Shown piece by piece: positions 40,097 to 48,168 of a stretch of DNA of 54,237 nucleotides. Position numbers and translations under genes: made by a program. Location: the NCBI GenBank assembly GCA_017445225.1, contig JAFSUN010000009.1, positions 1 to 54,237 of the forward strand, read 5' to 3'. The notes beneath the pieces are model-generated. The model was not told the origin of the DNA. It ran no database searches and saw only the letters and a list, made by a program, of their open reading frames with translations. Origin of the DNA: Erysipelotrichaceae bacterium. GTDB taxonomy: Bacteria > Bacillota_I > Bacilli_A > Erysipelotrichales > Erysipelotrichaceae. Position 1 is the first letter of the stretch, and every line of letters begins with the position of its first letter.

Positions 40097-41268
40097 TACT
40101 CATTTCCTCCTTCCGCATTCTTATCTTCTTCGGTTTCAGTCTTAGCCGGGGTCACGGTTCTGATCTTGATCGGAATCTTGCTGGTCTTGGAGAGCTCACT
40201 GCTTTCCTGTCTTTCCCTGGCAATATCGTTGACGACTTTTCTGACGATGCCGTTGCCGGAGTTCTTATGGCGGTGGAGAATTCCAAAACCTTCGGAAGCC
40301 TCGGGTTCCTTCTGCTGAGCTTCTTCGAGTTCAGCCTTGAAATCAGTCGACTGGAAGGTCTTCATCTGTTTCTGATCATGAGTACCCGGGGTTACGAAAT
40401 CCAGTTCCGGAGCGCTGATGTCGGTATTGAGCATCAGGGAATCGACGGTAACGGAAGCACTCTTGGTGACGGTTGAACGGCTGGCTCTGACGGTCTCCTT
40501 GTTCAGGATCACCTTTTCCAGGAAATCTCTGAGTTTCTGTTCATTCATCTGAATGATCTTGCCGCCCATGGTAACGGCGACCTTGCCGGTCTCTTCACTG
40601 ATGACGATGGTAACGGCGTCGGTAACTTCACTGATGCCGATGGCCGCCCGGTGTCTGGCTCCGTATCGGGAAGGCAGATCCATGGTAGTCGGCGGGAAAT
40701 AGGCGGAGGCACAGGCCAGCTTGTCGCCCTGAATGATGACGGCACCGTCATGCAGCGGGGCGGACTTGACGAAAATGGAACACAGCAGTTCGGCGGAAAC
40801 CAGGGAGTTCATGCTGACACCGGTCTTGATGTAATCGTTGAGGGAATGTCCCTGCTCCAGGGTGATCAGGGCACCGGTCTTGGAAGCAGAAAGATTGGCG
40901 GTAGCCGCCACCAGTTCCTCGATCAGTCTTTCCTTCTCGCCGCTGCTCAGAACGGAGATACGGGCCAGGGCATTGCTCTTGCCGAGTCTTTCCAGGATCG
41001 ATCTGATCTCCGGCTGGAAGATGACGATGATGGCCAGAAAGCCCCAGGAGACGATGTTGTTCATTAACCAGGCAACAGTGGTCAGGCCGAAGTATTCAGC
41101 CAGTCCTCTGACCAGTAAGATCAGGATGACGCCCTGGAAGATCTGGACGGTCCTCTGTGAGCCTCTGGCAGCCTTGATTATATAATTTATGATGACCCAG
41201 ATAATCAGGATGTCGATGACCATGCGGACATATCTGACTATTGTTTCAGCAGTTACGGCAATATCCAT
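40096..41268 (-). CDS. cdaA: Diadenylate cyclase CdaA with a long C-terminal extension
   Basis: It makes the second messenger c-di-AMP from two ATP. Three N-terminal membrane segments lie within residues 15-85, then the DAC domain with DGA at 174-176 and RHR at 205-207. Most CdaA proteins end near residue 275; this one has about 115 more residues (from about 270), hydrophilic, with no fold I recognise. The order cdaA-cdaR is standard; the usual third gene glmM is replaced here by murF. Possible -10 box TATAAT at 41296-41301. Confidence 0.93.
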   Translation of the reverse strand: MDIAVTAETIVRYVRMVIDILIIWVIINYIIKAARGSQRTVQIFQGVILILLVRGLAEYFGLTTVAWLMNNIVSWGFLAIIVIFQPEIRSILERLGKSNALARISVLSSGEKERLIEELVAATANLSASKTGALITLEQGHSLNDYIKTGVSMNSLVSAELLCSIFVKSAPLHDGAVIIQGDKLACASAYFPPTTMDLPSRYGARHRAAIGISEVTDAVTIVISEETGKVAVTMGGKIIQMNEQKLRDFLEKVILNKETVRASRSTVTKSASVTVDSLMLNTDISAPELDFVTPGTHDQKQMKTFQSTDFKAELEEAQQKEPEASEGFGILHRHKNSGNGIVRKVVNDIARERQESSELSKTSKIPIKIRTVTPAKTETEEDKNAEGGNE

Positions 41269-41295
41269 TTAAAAAACCTCTTTTCACACTTTGTT

Positions 41296-41304
41296 ATTAT
41301 ATCA
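41296..41304 (-). promoter_or_regulatory. Extended -10 element of cdaA-cdaR
   Basis: Minus strand: TGATATAAT, an extended -10 box, about 28 bases before the cdaA ATG. The -35 region is poor. Confidence 0.45.
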
Positions 41305-41317
41305 TATCTCCGTGATG

Positions 41318-41956
41318 TTATTTACCCTTTTCTCCAAACAGTTCCTTATTAAGCACGTTAAGATACAGCGAACGGTACAGCAGAACGGTTCCCAGACAGC
41401 TTACCCCCAGCATGACGGCACCGATGACTCCACCTACCAGATAGTTATTGATACCGATGAAACTGACGATCGTGTAGATGAAATACTCATTCATCAGGCA
41501 GATAAAGATGAAGATGACGGCACAGACGCTGACACCGATCAGCTGCCAGCGCAGGTAGTGATGGACCGTTTCCAGCATTCTGGCCTTTTTCATTTTTCCA
41601 TCGCTGATGCGGTCAGCCATGTAATGCGCAAAGAAAACTGCCAGCAGTGCATTGAGGAAGACAAAGCGGGTCACGCAGAAGAGCAGTACATTGAGGGAGA
41701 TCATCATCGCGGCCGTCCACTTCTCGGGCAGCGAGTAGAAACTCTGCTTCCAGCGGCGCCAGAAGATGACGAATACGGCCACGGTAAGTCCTAAAATGAC
41801 CAGATCCATCGGCCACAGTATCCAGTTGACATAGACGAAAAGCTGTTCTCTTAAGACATAGTAAAGATAGTGTATCAGAGCCGGGATCATCCAGATGATA
41901 CTTATCAGGGTGATGACGGCGAACAGTTTCCGGCTAAAGCTCATTTCTTCCTTCAT
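41318..41956 (-). CDS. Polytopic membrane protein, unknown function
   Basis: I do not recognise this 212-residue protein. About six hydrophobic segments are visible, for example LFAVITLISIIWMIPALIHYLYY, LVILGLTVAVFVIFW, AMMISLNVLLFCVTRFVFLNALLAVFF, LIGVSVCAVIFIFICLM and GGVIGAVMLGVSCLGTVLLY. Two in-frame ATGs (41956 and 41944) both have ribosome-binding sites. It has its own promoter and reads towards cdaA; no terminator is obvious, so transcription might continue. Confidence 0.75.
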   Translation of the reverse strand: MKEEMSFSRKLFAVITLISIIWMIPALIHYLYYVLREQLFVYVNWILWPMDLVILGLTVAVFVIFWRRWKQSFYSLPEKWTAAMMISLNVLLFCVTRFVFLNALLAVFFAHYMADRISDGKMKKARMLETVHHYLRWQLIGVSVCAVIFIFICLMNEYFIYTIVSFIGINNYLVGGVIGAVMLGVSCLGTVLLYRSLYLNVLNKELFGEKGK

Positions 41957-41976
41957 ATTCGTGCTTCCTCGTGACT

Positions 41977-42005
41977 ATTCTAAAACAAAAAAGATCAAAG
42001 TACAA
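41977..42005 (-). promoter_or_regulatory. Promoter of the membrane protein gene
   Basis: Minus strand: TTGTAC, a 17-base spacer and TAGAAT, just upstream of the ATG at 41956. Confidence 0.5.
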
Positions 42006-42044
42006 ATGCCGGCCGTAAGATCGCGTCATTTGACACCATTAATC

Positions 42045-42073
42045 TGTTAAAAAGAAGAGTCCGGTATTATAAT
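42045..42073 (+). promoter_or_regulatory. Promoter of the TraB-family gene
   Basis: TGTTAA, a 17-base spacer and a consensus TATAAT, 20 bases before the ATG at 42094. It faces away from the promoter at 41977. Confidence 0.6.
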
Positions 42074-42093
42074 GGAACACGAGGACTGAAACA

Positions 42094-43257
42094 ATGAATT
42101 CTGACAACCTGATTACCCTGGAATACCAGGGAAAGACGATAACCCTGATCCCTACCGCCCATGTCTCCAATGACAGTGCGGAGTTTGTCAGGGAAACCAT
42201 TGACCGCCTACAGCCTGACTGCATCTGCATTGAACTGGATCAGGACCGCTTTAATACGCTGACTGATCCCGAGAAATACCGCAATACCGACATTACCAAA
42301 ATCATCAGGGAGAAGAAAGTCGGCTTTATGCTGGTCAACATCATTCTCTCCAATTATCAGAAGAAACTGGCCAAACAGCTCGGCAGCAAGACCGGCCGGG
42401 AAATGATGGTGGGCATCGAAAAGTCCAAGGAACTCAATGTTCCCCTGGTGCTGGCTGACCGCCGGATCCAGACCACCTTCAAACGGGTCTGGGCCAATCA
42501 GACCCTGGCGGACAAGTTTAGAATGCTGACCTCGATCATCGCTTCCCTGCTGGAAGATGAGGACATTTCCGAGGAAGAACTGCATAATCTGATGCAGAAG
42601 GACATGCTGGAAGGAGCTCTCAGCGAAGTCAGCAAGGCCTTCCCGAAGATCACCGATGTCCTGGTGGTGGAAAGAGACCGCTACCTCACCGAGAAGATCC
42701 GGACGGCACCCGGCAACAACATCGTTGCCATCATCGGGGCTGCCCATTCGATCGGCATTCAGAAATACATCAATGAGGAATTCTCCATTGAAGGCTATGA
42801 CGAAGTACCGCCCAAGACGCCTCTTCAGAAGCTGGCCGGCTGGATCATTCCCGCCGCGATCGTCATTGCCATCGCCCTTTCCTTCCACAGCAATCCTGAC
42901 ATGGGCTGGCAGCAGATCAAGCGCTGGGTCCTGTTCAACGGCTCGCTGAGTGCCTTAGGTACCCTGGCGGCCGGCGGACACATCATCAGCGCCCTGGTAG
43001 CCTTCATCGCCGCCCCCGTCACTTCCCTGAACCCCTTAATGGCGGCCGGTTGGTTTGCCGGTCTGTGTGAAGCGCGCTTAAGAAAGCCGACGGTCAGGGA
43101 CTTTGACAGCCTGAGTTCCGATCTCAATGACTGGAAAGGATTATGGAAGAACAAGGTATCCCGGATCCTGATGATCGTGATCTTCGCCAATCTCGGCAGT
43201 ACCCTGGGAACCTTCATCAGCTCCCTGGACATCTTCAGCAACCTCTTCAATCACTAG
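42094..43257 (+). CDS. TraB/PrgY-family membrane protein
   Basis: The founding member PrgY blocks peptide pheromone in Enterococcus, and eukaryotic TIKI relatives are proteases. Residues 1-240 form the soluble domain, with IPTAHVSNDSAEFV, CIELDQDRF and VAIIGAAHSIGI, the conserved His and Glu motifs of the family. The remaining part has hydrophobic segments (IIPAAIVIAIALSF, LSALGTLAAGGHIISALVAFIAAPVTSL, ILMIVIFANLGSTLGTFI). A cleavage or shutdown role is inferred from the family only. GAGG nine bases upstream supports the start. No pheromone gene is evident nearby. Confidence 0.85.
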   Translation: MNSDNLITLEYQGKTITLIPTAHVSNDSAEFVRETIDRLQPDCICIELDQDRFNTLTDPEKYRNTDITKIIREKKVGFMLVNIILSNYQKKLAKQLGSKTGREMMVGIEKSKELNVPLVLADRRIQTTFKRVWANQTLADKFRMLTSIIASLLEDEDISEEELHNLMQKDMLEGALSEVSKAFPKITDVLVVERDRYLTEKIRTAPGNNIVAIIGAAHSIGIQKYINEEFSIEGYDEVPPKTPLQKLAGWIIPAAIVIAIALSFHSNPDMGWQQIKRWVLFNGSLSALGTLAAGGHIISALVAFIAAPVTSLNPLMAAGWFAGLCEARLRKPTVRDFDSLSSDLNDWKGLWKNKVSRILMIVIFANLGSTLGTFISSLDIFSNLFNH

Positions 43258-43263
43258 AAAGAA

Positions 43264-43293
43264 AGCTGGGTCAGCCATCTGATCCGGCTTTTA
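43264..43293 (+). terminator. Terminator after the TraB-family gene
   Basis: An 11-bp stem including two G-U pairs, with a CCAT loop, is followed by TTTTAATT. It also works on the minus strand for the 83-residue gene, whose stop codon overlaps it. Confidence 0.65.
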
Positions 43294-43542
43294 ATTAACG
43301 CAGTTACTTCTCTTGATCTGTTCCACGAACCACTTGCCGTCCTCCAGGAAGAGGTAGCGGTACTGGCTGCCGATCAGGCAGGTATACCGCATCCCCACCC
43401 CATTGCCGTAGAGGGAAGCGGCGGGCACGATCTGGGTGATCCGGTCGATCGGGTAACGGGAACCGTCATCCCAGATGATGTAGAGAGGCTTGATGGAACC
43501 GTTCTTGCCATAGATGCAGATCACGTCAACATAGTGTTTCAT
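43291..43542 (-). CDS. Small hypothetical protein (83 residues)
   Basis: I do not recognise this protein. It reads KHYVDVICIYGKNGSIKPLYIIWDDGSRYPIDRI and later YTCLIGSQYRYLFLEDGKWFVEQIK, a compact, mostly beta-stranded pattern with no signal peptide or membrane segment. GGGAGG stands at a good distance before the ATG, and a near-consensus promoter lies upstream. It is divergent from the LexA-like repressor gene, which makes it a candidate target of that repressor. Confidence 0.75.
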   Translation of the reverse strand: MKHYVDVICIYGKNGSIKPLYIIWDDGSRYPIDRITQIVPAASLYGNGVGMRYTCLIGSQYRYLFLEDGKWFVEQIKRSNCVN

Positions 43543-43560
43543 ATCATACCTCCCTCTTAA

Positions 43561-43589
43561 ATATTACCATTTACTAGAATTATATTCAA
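43561..43589 (-). promoter_or_regulatory. Promoter of the 83-residue gene
   Basis: Minus strand: TTGAAT, a 17-base spacer and TAATAT. Its -35 box lies 15 bases from the divergent repressor promoter. Confidence 0.6.
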
Positions 43590-43596
43590 CTATGAA

Positions 43597-43628
43597 AACA
43601 TAACTTGATTACTTTTCAATAAGATGTT
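43597..43628. promoter_or_regulatory. Possible operator of the LexA-like repressor
   Basis: An extended dyad has AACAT at 43597-43601 and ATGTT at 43624-43628, with TTGA/TCAA nested inside and a one-base offset. It spans the -35 box of the repressor promoter. A shorter repeat, TATG-AAAA-CATA, lies at 43591-43602 between the divergent promoters. Dyad symmetry is imperfect. Confidence 0.3.
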
Positions 43629-43633
43629 ACTAT
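43605..43633 (+). promoter_or_regulatory. Promoter of the LexA-like repressor gene
   Basis: TTGATT, a 17-base spacer and TACTAT, with the ATG 23 bases further. Confidence 0.5.
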
Positions 43634-43655
43634 TATCTTAAGAAGGTGACATGAC

Positions 43656-44264
43656 ATGAGTTTTGCTGAGAATCTGCGCTACATGAGAAGAAAAGCCAAC
43701 TGCTCCCAGAACCAGCTGGCTGCTGACCTGGGATATAAGTCCTTTACGACCATTCAGAAATGGGAAGACGGTTCTGCCGTCCCCCCCTACAAGACCATCA
43801 CCCGCATCGCCGAGTACTTCGGGGTTACCGTGGAAGAGATGATGGACGGCAAGGTCCTGCAGCTGCCGAATCTGGAGATCCCGGTCCTGGGCGTCGTCAG
43901 AGGCGGTGAGCCGATCCTGGCCGAACAGAACTATCTGGGCTTTGAACACGTCATTCCCGATGATGCCCGTCGGGGAGAATGCTTCTACCTGCAGATCGTC
44001 GGCGATTCCATGAAGGATGCCCGGATCCTGCCGGGCGATCTGATCTACGTCAAGAAGCAGGAATACCTGAATAACGGTGACATCGGCGTCGTCATGATCG
44101 ACAACGAAGCCACCGTCAAGAAGGTCATCTTCACCAAAGACGGCATGACTCTGCAGCCGGCCAATGACGAATACTCCCCCATCGTCCTGACCAAGAAGGA
44201 CATCGAGGAACGCCAGGTCCGGATCATCGGCAAGGTCCTGCACAACCGCATTAACTTTTCCTAA
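43656..44264 (+). CDS. HTH-S24 self-cleaving repressor (LexA/CI-like)
   Basis: Residues 1-60 are an XRE helix-turn-helix (SQNQLAADLGYKSFTTIQKWEDG). A linker and an S24 peptidase domain follow, with Ser118 in GDSMKD and the lysine in EATVKKV near residue 155, the catalytic pair of LexA, UmuD and CI proteins. The cleavage site, usually Ala-Gly, is Gly83-Gly84 here (VVRGGEPI). The start at 43656 has AAGGTG seven bases upstream. ATGACATGA at 43651 is a two-codon ORF overlapping the start. No prophage genes lie nearby, so a chromosomal stress regulator is likely. Confidence 0.85.
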   Translation: MSFAENLRYMRRKANCSQNQLAADLGYKSFTTIQKWEDGSAVPPYKTITRIAEYFGVTVEEMMDGKVLQLPNLEIPVLGVVRGGEPILAEQNYLGFEHVIPDDARRGECFYLQIVGDSMKDARILPGDLIYVKKQEYLNNGDIGVVMIDNEATVKKVIFTKDGMTLQPANDEYSPIVLTKKDIEERQVRIIGKVLHNRINFS

Positions 44265-44290
44265 AAACTGATCGGCCGATCAGTTTTCTT
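44264..44290 (+). terminator. Terminator of the repressor gene
   Basis: A perfect 24-base palindrome (AAAACTGATCGG and its complement, 44264-44287) is followed by CTTT. It begins at the last base of the stop codon. Confidence 0.75.
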
Positions 44291-44316
44291 TACGCGCTGT
44301 TTCGTCCTTTTTACGC

Positions 44317-44322
44317 TATAAT
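44317..44322 (+). promoter_or_regulatory. -10 box of a probably leaderless gene
   Basis: A consensus TATAAT ends six bases before the ATG at 44329, which puts the predicted start of transcription on the start codon. No clear -35 box is visible 16-18 bases upstream, and no ribosome-binding site precedes the ATG. Confidence 0.45.
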
Positions 44323-44328
44323 CATCTT

Positions 44329-45123
44329 ATGAACAGAAACGAAGAAGCCAGGGAACTATCCATCTATGAGACCACCGATAGAAACGGTGAAGCGATCATC
44401 GTCGCTGACAGCGGCAGCGCCTTTCAGTCGGCTTCCTATCTGGATCCGGCCAAACGGTATGATCTGGTCTTTGAATATCCGAAGCAGTTCAACCGCGCCT
44501 TCTCCCTTAATCCGGATGCCCGGAAAATGCTGATCCTGGGGGGCGGCGGCTACGGCTACCCGAAGTACGTCATTTCCCACTATCCGGATGTTTCCGTCGA
44601 CGTCGTGGAGATCGACCGGCAGGTCTACTTAATGGCCTGCGAGTACTTTTTCCTGGATGAGCTGATTGAGGAATATGAACTGGATCTCAATCACCGCTTC
44701 CGCAACATCACTGCCGATGCCGAAGCATACCTTAAGAAGACGGTTGAGAAATACGACATAATCATAAACGATCTTTACGACGATCTTGACCCCGTCTATT
44801 CCCTGCTCACTCTGGAGGCTTGCCGGCTGATGAAGCAGCATCTGAATGCCGACGGGGTCTACGTCATCAATCTGGCCGGTTACCGCAATCTCAACAAAAC
44901 GGAATATCTGCTGGATGTCCTTAAGACACTGCATGAATGCTTTGAAAACGTTCAGATCGTCAAGGCCTTCTATTATCCCCATACGAAAACCGGCAACTAC
45001 GTGGTCTTTGCCGGCGACGGTAAGATAAAACTGCCGGAATCGCTTCCCTATTCTCTGGAAGGTTCCACGATAATAACTGACATTGCGGAACTGCGGAAGC
45101 AGTATGAGAAGTTCCTCGGTTGA
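44329..45123 (+). CDS. Spermidine synthase-like protein
   Basis: This is a class I methyltransferase-fold protein of the SpeE group. LILGGGGYGYPKYV gives the nucleotide-binding loop, VDVVEIDRQVY the next acidic residue, TADAEAYL the following one, and DIIINDLYDD stands where spermidine synthases have the aminopropyl-transfer Asp. The 264-residue length fits. Many Firmicutes carry SpeE-like proteins of unknown substrate, so polyamine synthesis is not proven. No speD or other polyamine gene is nearby. Confidence 0.75.
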   Translation: MNRNEEARELSIYETTDRNGEAIIVADSGSAFQSASYLDPAKRYDLVFEYPKQFNRAFSLNPDARKMLILGGGGYGYPKYVISHYPDVSVDVVEIDRQVYLMACEYFFLDELIEEYELDLNHRFRNITADAEAYLKKTVEKYDIIINDLYDDLDPVYSLLTLEACRLMKQHLNADGVYVINLAGYRNLNKTEYLLDVLKTLHECFENVQIVKAFYYPHTKTGNYVVFAGDGKIKLPESLPYSLEGSTIITDIAELRKQYEKFLG

Positions 45124-45149
45124 TCACCCATCCCCTCTTAAGCAGAAAA

Positions 45150-45175
45150 ATCCGGGCAAGAGCCCGGATCTTTTC
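45150..45175. terminator. Bidirectional terminator
   Basis: ATCCGGGC and GCCCGGAT pair around a 4-base loop. CTTTTC follows on the plus strand and TTTTTCTG on the minus, serving the two converging genes. Confidence 0.75.
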
Positions 45176-45180
45176 AGTTG

Positions 45181-47025
45181 TCAGGATATTGAATTGATGA
45201 TTATTCGCTGGCCGGCCGGGGTATAGATCACGAGGGTACCCGGAGTACTGCTGGAGGTCTTGTTGTAGATGACCTTAAGATAATAGTAGGCCGGCTGGTT
45301 GGCAGTCGGTGTCGGTTCAGACGGCAGAACCGTGAGGTTGCTGGAATGGGTGTTCTTGACCCTCTGATTAAGCCTGATCATTATCTCAAACTTTCCGGTG
45401 CCGTTCAGCTTGATGTTGCCGTCTTCATAGGAGACGCCCGTGCCGTAGATGGAGAAGGTCAGACTGGGCTCAATGGTGATCTCAACTTCACCTGACTTGA
45501 TGGTCATGCCGTTGTATTCATAGGTAAAGTAGATGGTCTTGGTCATTACCCGCATGTAGCCGTTGTCATTGGTACCGCGGTTAGTGACATACAGCTCATT
45601 ATCGCTGCCGTTATAAAACAGAATGTCATCGGAAGCTACCAGTTTCAGTTTCCTGTAATCGACGGGTACGAAGGTATCCTTGCCCTTCTCGGTGATGCGC
45701 AGCTCGGCATCGAGCTTATAGACCGGGCGGTTCTGTGAGCGGTAGAACAGATACAGCCGGCCGTCCGGCTTGTCGCCTTCAAAGTCGATCAGCAGCGTGT
45801 ATTCATTGACGTAGACCCTGACGGTGGCCATCACCTTGCCGTCAGCGAGGATCTGAATATCACACTTGCCGCCTTCATTGCCGTATACCTTGCCCTTGCT
45901 GTCGACGGTAGCGATGATGCTGTCGGTTGACTTGAAGGTGATCTTGGAGTTGGTCTTATAAGGGTTGGTGGTGTAATTGATCTGATAGTGGTCTCCCACG
46001 GCGATCGTTACTTCGTTCTTTTCCGGTTTGATCGAGCGGCACTTGGAGTCGACAATGACCGTCATCGTCGCCTTGACGGTACCGCTGGCAGCAGCGGTGA
46101 TCGTGCACTTGCCGTCCTTGACGGCCATGATGAAGCCCTTACTGTCAACGGTGGCGATCTTCTTGTCCGATGAGGTATAGACATAGTCATCGGTATGATC
46201 GGCCGGGGTAACATTCAGCTTGGACTGGAACGATTCACCGACTGCCAGAGTGATCTGGGAGTTTTCAAAGTCCATGTACTCGATCGGAACGATCACATCG
46301 ACCTGCACCGTGGCAGTCTTGCCGGACAGCGAAGTCGCCGTGACATTGGCGGTACCCGCCTGGACACCGGTGACATTTCCCTGATCATCGACCATACAGA
46401 TCGAAGGATCACTGGACTGGTAAGTAATTGTCTCAGCCCAGTTATCCGGCTTGATGTAAAGTTCCATCAGCATCGTATCGCCCCGCTTGAGGAAGACCTG
46501 CGCATAGGTAAAGTACATTTCATTAATGGGAACGAACTTGATGAATTCCGCCTTCAGAACGGTGTTGTCCGTGAACTCGTCATCCTTGGTCTTCAGATTG
46601 CCGTCCTTATCCTTCCAGCCGATGAAGGCATGTTCGGCTTTCTCCGGCGCCTGCGGGAACATCAGATGCCCGTTTTCAATGGCGATCTTTGCATATTCAA
46701 TTCCTTCGACCAGGAAGGTCACGTATTTGATCTCCTTCCATCGTGCCGTCAGCGTGATCGGTTTTTCGACCGGTGCCGTGAAATCATAGACGGCATTACC
46801 CAGATACCAGTCATCAAAGCGGTAGCCTTCCCGGAGGGGATTGGCCGGCCGGCTGACCGGTTCGCCCTTCTTGACCTTGACGGCCTGCACTGCCGATCCG
46901 CCCTGAGTATCGAAAGTTACGCTGACTGAAGAATTCAGAACAAAGTACAGCACGCCGGCTGCCAGCGCCAAGGCAACAGCCACGATGGCAATGATGGCAG
47001 TTTTACTGCTTTTCTTCTCGGACAT
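45181..47025 (-). CDS. Membrane-anchored surface protein with InlB-repeat and Ig-like (Big_2) domains
   Basis: It starts at ATG 47025, seven bases after GGGAGG; a longer ORF start has no site. A short basic N terminus and one membrane segment (TAIIAIVAVALALAAGVLYFVL) anchor it with the rest outside. Then come an InlB/Listeria-Bacteroides repeat (VTFDTQGGSAVQAV; GYRFDDWYLG) at about 35-95 and three Big_2 modules between 170 and 425 (YQSSDPSICMVDDQGNVTGVQAGTANVTA; YTSSDKKIATVDSKGFIMAV; KSTDSIIATVDSKGKVYG). An unrecognised 190-residue C-terminal region ends it. No LPXTG is present. An adhesin or wall-contact role is inferred from domain type. Confidence 0.82.
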   Translation of the reverse strand: MSEKKSSKTAIIAIVAVALALAAGVLYFVLNSSVSVTFDTQGGSAVQAVKVKKGEPVSRPANPLREGYRFDDWYLGNAVYDFTAPVEKPITLTARWKEIKYVTFLVEGIEYAKIAIENGHLMFPQAPEKAEHAFIGWKDKDGNLKTKDDEFTDNTVLKAEFIKFVPINEMYFTYAQVFLKRGDTMLMELYIKPDNWAETITYQSSDPSICMVDDQGNVTGVQAGTANVTATSLSGKTATVQVDVIVPIEYMDFENSQITLAVGESFQSKLNVTPADHTDDYVYTSSDKKIATVDSKGFIMAVKDGKCTITAAASGTVKATMTVIVDSKCRSIKPEKNEVTIAVGDHYQINYTTNPYKTNSKITFKSTDSIIATVDSKGKVYGNEGGKCDIQILADGKVMATVRVYVNEYTLLIDFEGDKPDGRLYLFYRSQNRPVYKLDAELRITEKGKDTFVPVDYRKLKLVASDDILFYNGSDNELYVTNRGTNDNGYMRVMTKTIYFTYEYNGMTIKSGEVEITIEPSLTFSIYGTGVSYEDGNIKLNGTGKFEIMIRLNQRVKNTHSSNLTVLPSEPTPTANQPAYYYLKVIYNKTSSSTPGTLVIYTPAGQRIIINSIS

Positions 47026-47117
47026 AAACAACCTCCCTTTCCTGTAAGCAGAACACGCATGCAGTAATGACCACATGCTTTTTCCTTCAATTTTAAATTC
47101 CTGTAACTCTTTAATTA

Positions 47118-47147
47118 ATTATATGCATATCTTCTCCCATAAAGCAA
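47118..47147 (-). promoter_or_regulatory. Promoter of the Ig-like surface protein gene
   Basis: Minus strand: TTGCTT, an 18-base spacer and TATAAT. The predicted leader is about 85 bases. Confidence 0.55.
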
Positions 47148-47172
47148 TCCGCCTGCGCCCTTTACCGGCCGT

Positions 47173-47204
47173 AAAAAAGCTCCGGTCGGTGATAACCGGA
47201 GCTT
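47173..47204 (-). terminator. Terminator after the transketolase pair
   Basis: AAGCTCCGGT and ACCGGAGCTT form a 10-bp stem with a 12-base or shorter loop, followed by TTTTAC on the minus strand. Confidence 0.75.
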
Positions 47205-47230
47205 CAGGTAATGATCAGTTTCTGGTATTT

Positions 47231-48166
47231 CTACTTCAGGGCAGCCAGGACTCTTTCGGCGATCTTGCCGCTTGACAGGCCATACTTGTCCAGCAGCTGC
47301 TTCGGAGTTCCGCTTTCACCGAAGACGTCATTGACACCGATGAACAGCTGTCTTCTCGGGCATTCAGCGACCAGGGTTTCGGCCACGGCACTGCCCAGTC
47401 CGCCGATCACGGTATGCTCTTCCAGTGAGACTACGAGATTGCTGGCGGCCGCGTACTTCAGGATCAGTTCCTTATCGAGCGGCTTGATGGTGTGGATGTT
47501 GATCAGAGTCGGATCAACGCCCTTTTCCTTCAGCAGATCAATGGCGCCCAGGGCTTCTTGAACCATTAAGCCGGTGGCTACGAACAGTACCGGGCTGGTT
47601 CCTTCGTGGATCACGACACCCTTGCCGATTTCGAATTTATAGTCAGGATTGTCGTTGATGTTCTCAACGGCGAATCTTCCCATTCTCACATAGCACGGTC
47701 CCTGGTAATCGGCAATGGCTCTGATGCAGGCTTCGGTCTCGATGCCGTCACAGGGCTGAATTACCGTCATGTTCGGGATGGCTCTCATTAAGGCGATGTC
47801 TTCATTAGCCTGGTGGGTCGCACCGTCTTCACCAACGGTCAGTCCGGCATGGGTAGCGCAGATCTTGACGTTGGCATTGGTATAGGCCACGCTGTTTCTT
47901 ACCTGATCCCAGGCTCTTCCGGCGGCGAATACCGCGAAGGTTGAGGCATAGGGGATCTTGCCATTGAGGGCGAAGCCGACAGCGGCATCCATCATGTTGG
48001 CCTCGGCAATGCCGAAGTCGAAGTGCCTTTCCGGAGTGACCTTCTTCATTTCGGAAGTCTTGGTGCTGCCGGCCAGGTCAGCATCCAGAGCGACGACCTT
48101 TTCATTTTCCAGTGCCAGTTTGGCTAAGGCTTTTCCATAAGCTTCTCTAGTAGCGATTTTTGACAT
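47231..48166 (-). CDS. Transketolase, C-terminal subunit
   Basis: This is the pyrimidine-binding and C-terminal half of a split transketolase. ATREAYGKALAKL opens it, FDFGIAEANMMDAAVGFAL contains the catalytic Glu of thiamine diphosphate activation, and EEHTVIGGLGSAVAETL lies in the C-terminal domain. At 311 residues it needs the partner encoded just upstream. Its ribosome-binding site overlaps the stop codon of that gene. Together they move two-carbon units in the pentose phosphate pathway. Confidence 0.93.
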   Translation of the reverse strand: MSKIATREAYGKALAKLALENEKVVALDADLAGSTKTSEMKKVTPERHFDFGIAEANMMDAAVGFALNGKIPYASTFAVFAAGRAWDQVRNSVAYTNANVKICATHAGLTVGEDGATHQANEDIALMRAIPNMTVIQPCDGIETEACIRAIADYQGPCYVRMGRFAVENINDNPDYKFEIGKGVVIHEGTSPVLFVATGLMVQEALGAIDLLKEKGVDPTLINIHTIKPLDKELILKYAAASNLVVSLEEHTVIGGLGSAVAETLVAECPRRQLFIGVNDVFGESGTPKQLLDKYGLSSGKIAERVLAALK

Positions 48167-48168
48167 CT

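Noticed and set aside
43656-44264. Prophage repressor marking an integrated phage
   Set aside because: Neighbouring genes on both sides are chromosomal and complete, with no integrase, attachment site or structural gene.
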